Shown here piece after piece: positions 1 to 6,481 of a DNA stretch of 47,174 nt; positions within the stretch are counted from its first letter, which is position 1, and each line of letters begins with the position of its first letter. Position numbers and translations under genes: made by a program. Under the pieces are notes generated by a model. The model searched no databases. It was not told where the DNA came from and was given only the letters and a program-made list of their open reading frames with translations. The stretch covers positions 1 through 47,174 of IMG/VR virus record IMGVR_UViG_3300001686_000008. One strand, written 5' to 3'. Origin of the DNA: a virus.

Positions 1-49
1 TGCCCTTTTGGTCCGATAATAGGAATTACGCAGTTGGGGGAATAAGCCG
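1..49. repeat. left copy of imperfect terminal direct repeat
   Basis: These 49 bases match 47126-47174 in the same orientation at about 44 of 49 positions. The differences cluster in the middle (ACGCAGT here, GCGGGCT there) and at the last base. Because the copies differ, this is not simply an assembly overlap. In a circular or concatemeric molecule the copies would lie side by side in a non-coding region of about 630 bases, so a role in packaging, termini or replication is possible. Confidence 0.7.
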
Positions 50-61
50 TCTTTAACGCTT

Positions 62-102
62 GTTGCTTCCACGCATCATCGGGTGTTGCTTTGGTGCATC
101 AT
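62..102. repeat. tandem direct repeats, GTTGCTT-N4-GCATCAT
   Basis: An 18-base unit, GTTGCTT-N4-GCATCAT, occurs at 62-79 and 85-102, a period of 23 bases (about two helix turns). A partial third unit (CTGGTGCATCC) lies near 140-150. The spacing suits a protein that binds one face of the DNA, such as a regulator or an initiator. No gene is visible in 1-290. Confidence 0.5.
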
Positions 103-221
103 ACCGTTCCCTGGTAAAGGTATATGGACTTGTGCTGCCCTGGTGCATCCGACCAGGCGGAAATAGTTGGGGAGATAAACCATTGGCCCAGTTAAACTTA
201 GGAAAATAATGGGCAGGGGAT

Positions 222-250
222 TTGACAACGCGAATTGCGTATTGGATACT
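222..250 (+). promoter_or_regulatory. sigma70-type promoter for the left early genes
   Basis: TTGACA at 222-227, a 17-base spacer and GATACT at 245-250. The first good start codon (291) lies about 35 bases downstream of the expected transcript start and has a GGAGG site. Confidence 0.75.
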
Positions 251-290
251 CGGGCAGTGAATGAAATGAGTAACCAACAACGGAGGCACG

Positions 291-467
291 ATGAGATACT
301 ACGAGGTCGATGGCTGGAATGATCCCGCAGTTGTGGCGGTGGTTTACACCGCTGCAAAGCATGAGTCAGCCGCCCTGCAAGCCTTCGCTGAGCAAGAGGG
401 CGATGAGTTCCAGCATGTAGAGGCGACCGAGATAAGCAAACGTGAGTTCAACGAGCTTACCGCATGA
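291..467 (+). CDS. small hypothetical early protein (58 aa)
   Basis: The first gene after the early promoter. The ATG is preceded by CGGAGG at an ideal distance, and the frame runs 58 codons to TGA at 465-467. The product is acidic (many Glu), begins MRYYEVDGW and has no visible membrane segment. I do not recognise the family. An early location suggests a host-takeover or regulatory peptide, but that is only positional inference. Confidence 0.6.
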   Translation: MRYYEVDGWNDPAVVAVVYTAAKHESAALQAFAEQEGDEFQHVEATEISKREFNELTA

Positions 468-504
468 ACTGCTATTAGCAGGTCGGCAAGCTGAGGAGAA
501 TACC

Positions 505-864
505 ATGCGATTCGAGCTTGGATATGGAGTTGGATTTGACCGCAATGGGAAAGCACTGGACGCCCAGCATGTGGCCGAGGTCCAGAAGCTCATCCTGGTC
601 GAAGCATGCCGCCGGTTTGGCGGGTGCAACATACTGGCCGGCCAAGGGGCATGGCTGGATGGAGACAACCTGGTGGTCGAGGAATCGCGTGTGCTGGTGC
701 TCGACACGGATGCCGCAGTGGGCAGCCGACCAGGTTATCAGGCGGAGATTGACGCCCATGAGTTGGCACAATTTATCGGTCATCTGCTCAACCAGAAGGC
801 CGTGCATGTGGTGCAGACTATCGGACTGAGGACATACAACTTGGAGGTAAAGGTATATGAGTAA
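505..864 (+). CDS. hypothetical early protein (119 aa)
   Basis: The frame is open from 442, but the ATG at 505 has a GAGGAG site upstream and a natural N-terminus (MRFELGYGVGFD), so I choose it. The product looks soluble and globular, with alternating strands and helices (VAEVQKLILVEACRRFGG; LVVEESRVLVLDT). The 3' end overlaps the next gene by 8 bases, which suggests coupling. Family not recognised. Confidence 0.65.
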   Translation: MRFELGYGVGFDRNGKALDAQHVAEVQKLILVEACRRFGGCNILAGQGAWLDGDNLVVEESRVLVLDTDAAVGSRPGYQAEIDAHELAQFIGHLLNQKAVHVVQTIGLRTYNLEVKVYE

Positions 865-1081
865 AAAAGATTATGAGGCGTTGGCGGAGGCCATACGTGC
901 AACACGCCCCTTGCCTATCGACGTGATGTTATCGGGCAGGGTGTGGACAAAGAACGAGCACGCAGCCAGGGAGAATGTGTGGTACTCCACAATCACCGCC
1001 TTATCAGCAGTGCTGGGCCGTGACAACCCCAGGTTCGACGAGGACAGGTTCCGGGAAGCGTGCTATCGGAGGAACGAATGA
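857..1081 (+). CDS. conserved small phage protein (74 aa)
   Basis: Starts MSKKDYEALAEAIR and ends with an LGRDNPRFDEDRFREAC segment. This arrangement (SKKDYE..., then a Trp-containing middle, then DNPRFD...F..AC) is a recurrent small protein of unknown function in many phages and plasmids. A GGAGG site lies before the ATG. It overlaps the previous gene by 8 bases and the next start by 4 (ATGA). No biochemical role is known to me. Confidence 0.75.
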   Translation: MSKKDYEALAEAIRATRPLPIDVMLSGRVWTKNEHAARENVWYSTITALSAVLGRDNPRFDEDRFREACYRRNE

Positions 1082-1131
1082 ACCGGCGTATTTTCTTGTG
1101 GTTTGTTATCTGGACCTTGTTGCTCTGGTGA
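1078..1131 (+). CDS. 17-residue hydrophobic microprotein
   Basis: The ATG overlaps the stop of the previous gene (ATGA) and has a perfect GGAGG five bases upstream. The peptide MNRRIFLWFVIWTLLLW has two basic residues and then an unbroken hydrophobic stretch, typical of a single-pass membrane micropeptide. Too short for family assignment. The strong ribosome site and coupled start are the only evidence that it is real. Confidence 0.45.
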   Translation: MNRRIFLWFVIWTLLLW

Positions 1132-1206
1132 AATTGAAAATCGGGTTGACGCCAGGCGATTTGTATGTGATGGTGTGACATCAACCCAAACAATGGAGGT
1201 CACGAA

Positions 1207-1368
1207 ATGAGACAGAAGTACGAACCAATTAAGATGGGCATAGGCGTCGGTGTCGGTCCGCACCTGGCACCCAGCGTCTCGCCCAAACGTCCGCCAAGGC
1301 GGGCAGTGCAACGATATAAGGTGCGTGTCGCGGGACGATGCGTGGCGTTGGTGGCGTGCAACAGTTGA
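1207..1368 (+). CDS. small basic hypothetical protein (53 aa)
   Basis: ATG with a GGAGG site. The product is rich in Arg, Pro, Val and Gly (GVGVGP near the start, PKRPPRRAVQR in the middle), strongly basic, with no membrane segment. The composition suits a nucleic-acid-binding peptide but also a low-complexity false frame. The ribosome site and fit between neighbours favour a real gene. Not recognised. Confidence 0.45.
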   Translation: MRQKYEPIKMGIGVGVGPHLAPSVSPKRPPRRAVQRYKVRVAGRCVALVACNS

Positions 1369-1445
1369 GCCACACCTTCCTGGTCTGGATAGCCAACCCC
1401 GAGACCAGGTGGGAGTTGCTTAACCTACAAACTACGGAGGTCTGT

Positions 1446-1691
1446 ATGGCGAAACACGTTAAGTCCACCGACCCTCGCAAGCCTGCCATTGTGGCAGCCT
1501 TGAAGAAGAAGGCCGGCGGGACGAAAGTGACGAACCTGGAGGAACTGGCCGATGGCGGCTTTCGTGGCGACGTGCTGCGACCGCTAACCACTGCGGAATG
1601 GGATGCGAAGTATCCGGGGGAAGGACGCCGCAAACGCGGCTGGATGAACCTGGGCACGTTCGAGGTCACGAAGGCAGAAGCGGGGCAGTAG
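1446..1691 (+). CDS. hypothetical protein (81 aa)
   Basis: The frame is open from 1338, but ATG 1446 follows ACGGAGGTCTGT and gives a sensible N-terminus (MAKHVKSTDPRKPAIV). Highly basic, with an AALKKKAGGTKV segment and a conserved-looking LTTAEWDAKYPGEG block. Possibly nucleic-acid-binding from its charge; family not recognised. Confidence 0.65.
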   Translation: MAKHVKSTDPRKPAIVAALKKKAGGTKVTNLEELADGGFRGDVLRPLTTAEWDAKYPGEGRRKRGWMNLGTFEVTKAEAGQ

Positions 1692-1779
1692 ACAGTCAAC
1701 TTCCAGGCACCTTCTGGGCAACGGGTGGATGAGAGGCGACCACTGCGACCACAAGGGGTGCCTGGATGTTGGAGGTCTT

Positions 1780-2181
1780 ATGTACGTGAATTATACCGAC
1801 ATCGGGCATCACGAGAAGCGGGCCGAGCTATGGGCCTGGGCACCTGGTCTGCCCAACTTGTGGAGGGCATCGACCATCTATAAGTGCTTCGGGCCAAAAG
1901 AGGATAGCATGACCGGCCCAGCCCACTACAACTGCCTGGGACGACCTTACGAGTCTCAGGCATCGGTGCCGGCATCCTGGTACGAGGCCCAAGGCTATGC
2001 CCAAGGCCGGGTGTCATATGCGGACAAGCGTATATCACTCAGCATGTCTAGCTATGATCGGCGGAGGTTCGATTATGTGGTCAAACTCCTGTGCCGTGCC
2101 TGGCCAGGGTTTGCAATCTACAGGAATGGGGCAGAGATATTCGCGTCAGATGAGTCCGAGAACCTTGTGGAGGCAGCATAG
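1780..2181 (+). CDS. hypothetical protein (133 aa)
   Basis: The frame is open from 1729; ATG 1780 is chosen for the GGAGG four bases upstream. Rich in Tyr and Trp and apparently soluble. The C-terminal part (RRFDYVVKLLCRAWPGFAIYRNG) looks like a helix followed by a strand. Unknown family. Followed nine bases later by the next gene with its own GGAGG. Confidence 0.6.
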   Translation: MYVNYTDIGHHEKRAELWAWAPGLPNLWRASTIYKCFGPKEDSMTGPAHYNCLGRPYESQASVPASWYEAQGYAQGRVSYADKRISLSMSSYDRRRFDYVVKLLCRAWPGFAIYRNGAEIFASDESENLVEAA

Positions 2182-2190
2182 GAGGTCAAT

Positions 2191-2430
2191 ATGGCCAAGC
2201 GTAAATTCAAGACCGGACATGGTGAGGTCGAGCCAAAGATCATCGACGCCACCGTGTCTGATCAGGGTTCGATCTTCCTGGTGACACCGTTGACATCGGA
2301 CGCCAAGGAATGGATCGAGCAGAACGTATCCGAGGACCACCAGTTTTTCGGAAACGCCCTGGTGGTCGAGCATCGCTACATTGCCGGCCTGGTGGCTGGG
2401 ATGAGGGGCGATGGTCTGGAGGTCCAGTGA
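2191..2430 (+). CDS. conserved phage protein of unknown function (79 aa)
   Basis: The second half (AKEWIEQNVSEDHQFFG, ALVVEHRYIAGLVAGM) matches a small phage protein pattern I have often seen: a helix with W-(I/L)-x-x-N-V, an aromatic-Gly turn and a VEHRYI...L...M helix. Start ATG with a GGAGG site. It overlaps the next gene by 4 bases (GTGA). Function unknown. Confidence 0.75.
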   Translation: MAKRKFKTGHGEVEPKIIDATVSDQGSIFLVTPLTSDAKEWIEQNVSEDHQFFGNALVVEHRYIAGLVAGMRGDGLEVQ

Positions 2431-2675
2431 CAGAGATTAAGTTCAAGATCAACCCCACCTGGCACCAAACGGGCATGGTGGACAGCTACACTGGTCGGGC
2501 CTATCTCGTGGCCGAGACGCCGGCCAACCTGCTGATACGCCTCAAGGGCACAAGGCAGGTGCTCAAGCTGCCCTGGGGCATGGCGTACTTGCGTGCAGCC
2601 TACACCGAAGCTGCCCGTCTGCGGATGGAGAAGATGAACGCCAAGAAGGCCGCGAGGAAGGCAAAGGGCAAATGA
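2427..2675 (+). CDS. hypothetical basic protein (82 aa)
   Basis: GTG start at 2427, overlapping the previous stop and preceded by TGGAGG. The frame is open further upstream, but that part lies inside the previous gene. The C-terminus is a long basic helix (RMEKMNAKKAARKAKGK). Could bind nucleic acid; family not recognised. Its stop overlaps the next ATG (ATGA). Confidence 0.6.
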   Translation: MTEIKFKINPTWHQTGMVDSYTGRAYLVAETPANLLIRLKGTRQVLKLPWGMAYLRAAYTEAARLRMEKMNAKKAARKAKGK

Positions 2676-2749
2676 GTCTGTCCAAGTATGCTCGACGACA
2701 GTGGGCCAAGTATCGCCGCATGAGGCGGAAGCAGATGAAACATGCGTAA
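2672..2749 (+). CDS. 25-residue basic peptide
   Basis: ATG overlapping the previous stop as ATGA, then 25 codons to TAA. Very rich in Arg, Lys and Met (MSLSKYARRQWAKYRRM at the start), so likely one amphipathic basic helix. There is no strong independent ribosome site, so translation would rely on coupling. It overlaps the start of the ribbon-helix-helix gene by 8 bases. Confidence 0.35.
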   Translation: MSLSKYARRQWAKYRRMRRKQMKHA

Positions 2750-3314
2750 TCAGAAGTGGCGTAAAAACTCGGTCATCGTTTCCATCGTCTGTTCCACCGA
2801 TCTTCTCGCCCTGGTGGATGAGGCGGTGGCCACACAACGACAACGGACGCGGCAGGCCCCGCTCAACCGATCCTCGTGGATCGTCCGGGCCATCAACCGC
2901 GACCTCGACCATAGGCGGCGAAGCCGCAGGAGCAACCATGAAACACACAGCGGACTATTGGCGGGCCTGGCCGCAGAAGGCCAAAGCGTACCTTCGCTGG
3001 CAACGGGGCCTGAAGGTCAACACGACCCGTTGGATCAGCGGCCTGAAGCTGCGGCTGAAGGCCAGGGAGGAAGTGTTGCGAACCTGGATTTATCGGTGGA
3101 CATACGACAACCCCAGGAGAGTATGGGCCTGGGCACGAGCAGCCAAGCTGTGGGGGACACCGACGCCAACCCTGCCCCTCATCTCGGACAAGGAATGGCT
3201 GGGCCTGCATCGGTTCGCAGTGAGCCACAGTGGCCGCTTGTCGGCCCTGGGCCTCTACTGCCGGCCAGTGCAGCAACCTTTGTTGCCGATCTTGGGGCAG
3301 CAGAAGGCGGGTGA
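2742..3314 (+). CDS. ribbon-helix-helix-like protein with long disordered tail
   Basis: The first ~65 residues fit the ribbon-helix-helix fold of small DNA-binding regulators: a strand (NSVIVSIVCSTDL), a helix (LALVDEAVATQRQR) and a second helix with the typical LNRSSWIVRAINRDL. From about residue 66 the frame becomes Gly/Pro/Ala/Gln-rich and lies entirely opposite frame 2938-3345, which has better codon use, so the tail may be only an open shadow frame. If the tail is real, the two genes share about 375 bases in different frames. A last-gene repressor of the early unit is plausible. Confidence 0.55.
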   Translation: MRNQKWRKNSVIVSIVCSTDLLALVDEAVATQRQRTRQAPLNRSSWIVRAINRDLDHRRRSRRSNHETHSGLLAGLAAEGQSVPSLATGPEGQHDPLDQRPEAAAEGQGGSVANLDLSVDIRQPQESMGLGTSSQAVGDTDANPAPHLGQGMAGPASVRSEPQWPLVGPGPLLPASAATFVADLGAAEGG

Positions 3315-3345
3315 GTACACCCAGAAGTGCATGCTTGAAGTCTGA
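2938..3345 (+). CDS. hypothetical basic Trp/Arg-rich protein (135 aa)
   Basis: ATG preceded by AGGAG. Third positions are mostly G/C, as in neighbouring genes (ctg, aag, gcc), which argues that this frame is coding. The N-terminal half is a very basic helical region (WPQKAKAYLRWQRGLK, SGLKLRLKAREEVLR). The C-terminal half is less charged, with Cys residues. Nucleic-acid or membrane-surface binding is conceivable from the charge; the family is unknown. A strong terminator follows 4 bases after the stop. Confidence 0.55.
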   Translation: MKHTADYWRAWPQKAKAYLRWQRGLKVNTTRWISGLKLRLKAREEVLRTWIYRWTYDNPRRVWAWARAAKLWGTPTPTLPLISDKEWLGLHRFAVSHSGRLSALGLYCRPVQQPLLPILGQQKAGEYTQKCMLEV

Positions 3346-3349
3346 TATT

Positions 3350-3380
3350 GGGCCACCCCGAAATGGGTGGCCCACTTTAT
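3350..3380 (+). terminator. terminator closing the left early operon
   Basis: Perfect 9-base inverted repeat GGGCCACCC / GGGTGGCCC with a 6-base loop, followed by ACTTTATT. The T-tract is short but the stem is very stable. Confidence 0.7.
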
Positions 3381-3415
3381 TGGAATCAGGAATACCGGAA
3401 AGTCAAATGGTCTGG

Positions 3416-3443
3416 TTGACATCTTGCCGATAGAGTGTACGAT
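3416..3443 (+). promoter_or_regulatory. promoter for the GHKL ATPase unit
   Basis: TTGACA at 3416-3421, a 16-base spacer and TACGAT at 3438-3443. Lies between the terminator at 3350 and the gene at 3513. Confidence 0.65.
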
Positions 3444-3451
3444 GGGTTTAA

Positions 3452-3489
3452 GTAATCCTGCTGTCCGGCGTTCGGGCGAGCAGGATTAC
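3452..3489 (+). promoter_or_regulatory. perfect 11-bp inverted repeat in the leader of the GHKL gene
   Basis: GTAATCCTGCT at 3452-3462 and AGCAGGATTAC at 3479-3489 are exact reverse complements around a 16-base loop that contains a CCG...CGG inner stem. It begins just downstream of the expected transcript start and ends 23 bases before the ATG. With no T-run it is unlikely to be a terminator. An RNA control element or a protein-binding palindrome fits. Confidence 0.65.
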
Positions 3490-3512
3490 AACAACTCGAT
3501 TCGGAGGCTACC

Positions 3513-5087
3513 ATGCCAGTGGCAGCGAAGCAGAAGAAGGCGGTGGCATCACCATCCGCCCCGATCTACACAGAGGTCCAGCCCAACGCGGGCCGGACGA
3601 TCCATGCCCTTCGTGAGATGGGCTATGACTCATTCAGTTCCATCATGGACCTGATTGACAATAGCCTGGACGCGGGGGCGAAGAAGGTGACGGTCAACAT
3701 CAAGGAAGTGGGTGAAGACCGGACGGTGGACATCATCGACAACGGCAAGGGCATGGATGAGAAGACCCTTGCCGAGGCCCTGAAGCTGGGCAGCCAGGTG
3801 GAGAAGTACGACCCTACGAAACGCCTGGGCAAGTTCGGTATGGGTCTCATCACCGCGTCCATCTCCCTCGCCAGGAACATCTGGGTGCTGTCCCGCGTCA
3901 AGGGGCAAGCCGCATATGAGGCGAGCTTCGACGTGGACACGATTGAGCGGGAGAATCGGTTCGTCATCACCCTCAAGCCGGCGGACTCCAAGCGGGTGCT
4001 TGAGACGGTGGATGAGTACGGCACCATCGTCCGCCTCAGTCGCATCGACCGCATCAACGACAGCAACGTGGCCAGGTTCGCCCAGAACCTTCGCGTCAAG
4101 CTCGGCCAGGTCTACCGCCACTTCCTGGCCCAGGGTGTGAACATCACCGTCAACGGTCGCAAGGTGGAACGATACGATCCGCTCATGCTCGATCATCCCG
4201 AGACTGAAACGGTGCTCAACACCACCCTCGACCTGGGTGACGGCACGAAGGCGAAGCTCGTGGCCGTGGAGCTTCCTGACCTGGGCACTGAAGGCGACGC
4301 CCAGGCCAACATCTTCCCGCACAACAGCGGGTTCTACGTGGTCCGTAATGGCCGCGAGATTATTGCCGGCGACACCTTTGGGTTCTATCGGCACCACCAC
4401 AGCTACTCCCACTTCCGAGCGGAGTTGAGCTACACGGGCGATAGCACTGCCCTGCACGAGGACATCAAGAAGTCCAGCGTCCACCCCGATGACAAGCTCC
4501 TGGACAAGCTGCGGGGCCTGACCGAGAAGCTGATTGCCAACAGTGGCCGGCGTTCGCGTGAGACCGCTGAGGCCCAGCCGATCCAGATGAAGCATTCGAC
4601 CGCAGCGGCAGCCATCAACGCCAAGATGGCGAGTCTCATCCAGGGGCCGAGCAAGGCCGTTGTCGCCGCTGCCAAGGAAGCTGCCATCAATCCACCTGCC
4701 CCTGTCGAGGAGGTCAAGCCCAAGGGCAAGCGGGGCCGGCCCAGCAAAGAGGAGGCAGCCAAGAAGGCCAAGGAAGCGGAGAAGGCAGAGGCCGAGAAGC
4801 TGGCCGCACCTCCTGCCCCTACGGTGGAGTTCATCGAAGCTGACCTGGGGAACGAAGGCCGCTTCTTCCAGGCGGAGCAGAAGGACTTGAAGACGATCAT
4901 CACCTACAACAATCGTCATCCCTTGATCCGTTTCGTGTCCGGCACCAACCAGCCCAAGGTCAACGCTATCTTGGACATGATGGCGTTCGCCCTGGCCAAG
5001 GCCGAAGGGGACAACCCCGAGGGCAAGAAGCTGGTCAACCGGGCGTGCGACTATCTGGCCGTACTTGCTGCTCCAAACGTAGGGTAG
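3513..5087 (+). CDS. GHKL-family ATPase (MORC/MutL/Hsp90-like) with AT-hook
   Basis: 524 residues. The three GHKL ATP-binding motifs are clear: an N-box (MDLIDNSLDAGA, 45-56), G1 (DIIDNGKGMDE, 73-83) and G2 (GKFGMGLITASISLA, 106-120). This is the ATP-clamp module of MutL, Hsp90, MORC and histidine kinases. No histidine-kinase phosphoacceptor or MutL endonuclease motif is visible. An S5-like second domain probably runs to about residue 300. An AT-hook core (GKRGRPSK, 405-412) starts a Lys/Ala/Glu-rich linker, followed by a distinct C-terminal domain (436-524). The order resembles MORC proteins, which clamp and compact DNA. Start ATG with CGGAGG. It has its own promoter and structured leader. 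A role in DNA compaction, defence evasion or replication is inference. Confidence 0.85.
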   Translation: MPVAAKQKKAVASPSAPIYTEVQPNAGRTIHALREMGYDSFSSIMDLIDNSLDAGAKKVTVNIKEVGEDRTVDIIDNGKGMDEKTLAEALKLGSQVEKYDPTKRLGKFGMGLITASISLARNIWVLSRVKGQAAYEASFDVDTIERENRFVITLKPADSKRVLETVDEYGTIVRLSRIDRINDSNVARFAQNLRVKLGQVYRHFLAQGVNITVNGRKVERYDPLMLDHPETETVLNTTLDLGDGTKAKLVAVELPDLGTEGDAQANIFPHNSGFYVVRNGREIIAGDTFGFYRHHHSYSHFRAELSYTGDSTALHEDIKKSSVHPDDKLLDKLRGLTEKLIANSGRRSRETAEAQPIQMKHSTAAAAINAKMASLIQGPSKAVVAAAKEAAINPPAPVEEVKPKGKRGRPSKEEAAKKAKEAEKAEAEKLAAPPAPTVEFIEADLGNEGRFFQAEQKDLKTIITYNNRHPLIRFVSGTNQPKVNAILDMMAFALAKAEGDNPEGKKLVNRACDYLAVLAAPNVG

Positions 5088-5090
5088 GTT

Positions 5091-5348
5091 ATGGAAAAGC
5101 ATGAGTGGAATCGTATAACGCGGGCATTGACTGACCGGGAGTGCGAGGCCACGGATGGCCTTCCACCCCAGACACGCGAGCAACTGGAGGCTATGCATGG
5201 GCAGGTGTGGGACAGCTTCACTCTTGCCAGGGACTACGAGGTCGAAGTCTTTGTTGACCGTTGCGTCGTCGCGGTGCGTAGATCGGATGGTACGCGGGGC
5301 ACGTTGATGTACCAGAACAACCCTCGGTTCTACTGGGGGTTCAAGTAA
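5091..5348 (+). CDS. hypothetical protein (85 aa)
   Basis: Begins 3 bases after the GHKL stop, so it is co-transcribed and probably coupled; its own ribosome site is weak (GGGTAGG). Starts MEKHEWNRITRALTDRE and contains a strand-rich second half (YEVEVFVDRCVVAVRR). I do not recognise it. Being the only partner in the GHKL unit makes it a candidate functional or structural partner. A strong terminator follows directly. Confidence 0.65.
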   Translation: MEKHEWNRITRALTDRECEATDGLPPQTREQLEAMHGQVWDSFTLARDYEVEVFVDRCVVAVRRSDGTRGTLMYQNNPRFYWGFK

Positions 5349-5351
5349 CCG

Positions 5352-5387
5352 GAGGCCGGCCTGGGAATACAGGTCGGCCTCTTTTGT
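5352..5387 (+). terminator. rho-independent terminator after the GHKL unit
   Basis: GAGGCCGGCCTG, a 6-base loop, CAGGTCGGCCTC (one G-T pair), then CTTTTGTT. A stable 12-base stem with a T-run. Confidence 0.85.
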
Positions 5388-5411
5388 TCGCAAAAGAATT
5401 TCCAGATTTAA

Positions 5412-5441
5412 TTGGACGCCATTTAATTTACGGGGTATATT
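5412..5441 (+). promoter_or_regulatory. promoter for the 5506 gene group
   Basis: TTGGAC at 5412-5417, an 18-base spacer and TATATT at 5436-5441, in an AT-rich island. The element resembles the one at 14122-14151, which also begins ATTGGACGC. Confidence 0.55.
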
Positions 5442-5505
5442 TCCATTCAACGACGCGAAGCTCCCGGCGTTAAACGGGGGGCAGGTTTGACAACGGAGGT
5501 TTCGC

Positions 5506-5754
5506 ATGTGTGGTCCCGATGATTCGCCCGAACGCACGCCGTATCAGATCGCCAAGGACAATCTTGTCTCGGCGAAGAACGACGTGAAGTATTGGACGGC
5601 CACGAACAAGACGTTCCCCGGCCAGTACACCGAGGCCCTCAAGGACGCGAAGGCCCGCTTGAAGACGGCCACGAAGGCCATCGCCAAGATTCGCTCCGAC
5701 CGTGCCAAGAAGGCGGCGAAGAAGGCCGCGAAACGTCAGCTTCAGGTCGCCTGA
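5506..5754 (+). CDS. small lysine-rich protein (82 aa)
   Basis: ATG after ACGGAGG. The N-terminus MCGPDDSPERTPYQIA is followed by a long basic helix rich in Ala and Lys (residues ~45-82, ending KKAAKRQLQVA). The product is strongly basic and may bind nucleic acid or the nucleoid. The start MCGPDDS recalls the next gene (MCFHGGPDNSD), hinting at a shared N-terminal tag or an old duplication. Family unknown. Confidence 0.6.
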   Translation: MCGPDDSPERTPYQIAKDNLVSAKNDVKYWTATNKTFPGQYTEALKDAKARLKTATKAIAKIRSDRAKKAAKKAAKRQLQVA

Positions 5755-5864
5755 TGCAGACTTCCCAGCGGGGAGTAGAACTGGCCAAGTCCTCCCTGCT
5801 TGGATGTCTCTATCATGCTCCAATGTGGATGCTGTTAGAGAAGAAACTTTTCGGAGGTATGCGT

Positions 5865-6152
5865 ATGTGCTTTCATGGTGGTCCCGACAATTCGGATCAG
5901 GGTCAGAAGTCGTTTCGCAAGGTGACGGAGGGTGAGACCCCGCTCCCCGGCAGCACCGTCTTCCTGGGTGACTTCGGCAGCCGCCCCGGCATCGTGCAGA
6001 CTGTCGCTCAGAATCGCCTGTTGATCGTCAAGCTCAATGCCCCCGTCATCCTGTCCGGCAACGTCATCAACATCGTCGGCATCAACGCCACTACCGCGTT
6101 CGTGTCCGCCCAGAATGCCGTCGCCGCCGAAGTCGCCGCGTCCGCCTTCTGA
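5865..6152 (+). CDS. hypothetical protein (95 aa)
   Basis: Two ATGs follow GGAGG. The one at 5859 is only 1 base from the site, so I take 5865 (7 bases away), giving MCFHGGPDNSDQGQKSF. The C-terminal two thirds look beta-rich and hydrophobic (SRPGIVQTVAQNRLLIVKL, VINIVGINATTAFV), like a small barrel. No known family. The 110 bases between 5755 and 5864 show no gene. Confidence 0.6.
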   Translation: MCFHGGPDNSDQGQKSFRKVTEGETPLPGSTVFLGDFGSRPGIVQTVAQNRLLIVKLNAPVILSGNVINIVGINATTAFVSAQNAVAAEVAASAF

Positions 6153-6235
6153 CCTGAACTTCCCGGCTGGGTGCTATCCAGCCCGGATGTTCGGGCCTGT
6201 CGGCTAGATGGGCGATACACTTGAGAGGAATCTGT

Positions 6236-6412
6236 ATGAATCATGACCCTGACCTGGAGCGGTTCGAGGATGAGGCACCGCACACTGCCCCTCCTCATGC
6301 TGAGCCGATGGAGGGTTGGCCCACCGGCTATCAGATGCCGTGGGATAACCCAAAATCCCCAGCTTCCCTGCCTCTCGGTCCTGACGGTAAGGACGGCGTA
6401 CTGGTCCGCTAA
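6236..6412 (+). CDS. small acidic proline-rich protein (58 aa)
   Basis: ATG 6236 is preceded by GAGAGGA (a weak site). Acidic and rich in Pro, His and Glu (DLERFEDEAPHTAPPHAEP), ending in a Pro/Gly-rich tail, so probably unstructured. Unknown function. A hairpin (CCGGCTGG / CCAGCCCGG) without a T-run precedes it near 6165-6188. Confidence 0.45.
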   Translation: MNHDPDLERFEDEAPHTAPPHAEPMEGWPTGYQMPWDNPKSPASLPLGPDGKDGVLVR

Positions 6413-6431
6413 ATATCCATACGTGACCTCC

Positions 6432-6463
6432 CCCGCCCCATTGGTTGTCGCCAGTGGGGCGGG
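6432..6463 (+). terminator. strong hairpin, probable terminator
   Basis: CCCGCCCCATTGG, a 6-base loop TTGTCG, CCAGTGGGGCGGG. This 13-base stem has one mismatch at most; downstream is TGACTTTC, so the T-tract is poor. It separates the small-protein group from the next promoter. Confidence 0.6.
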
Positions 6464-6481
6464 TGACTTTCAGGACAGAGG

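Noticed and set aside
3630-5537. 635-residue minus-strand frame opposite the GHKL gene
   Set aside because: No known motifs, no ribosome site, wrong strand for the unit; it is the antisense of a GC-rich coding region.
6165-6188. Hairpin CCGGCTGG / CCAGCCCGG as a terminator
   Set aside because: No T-run and imperfect pairing; the better candidate is at 6432-6463.
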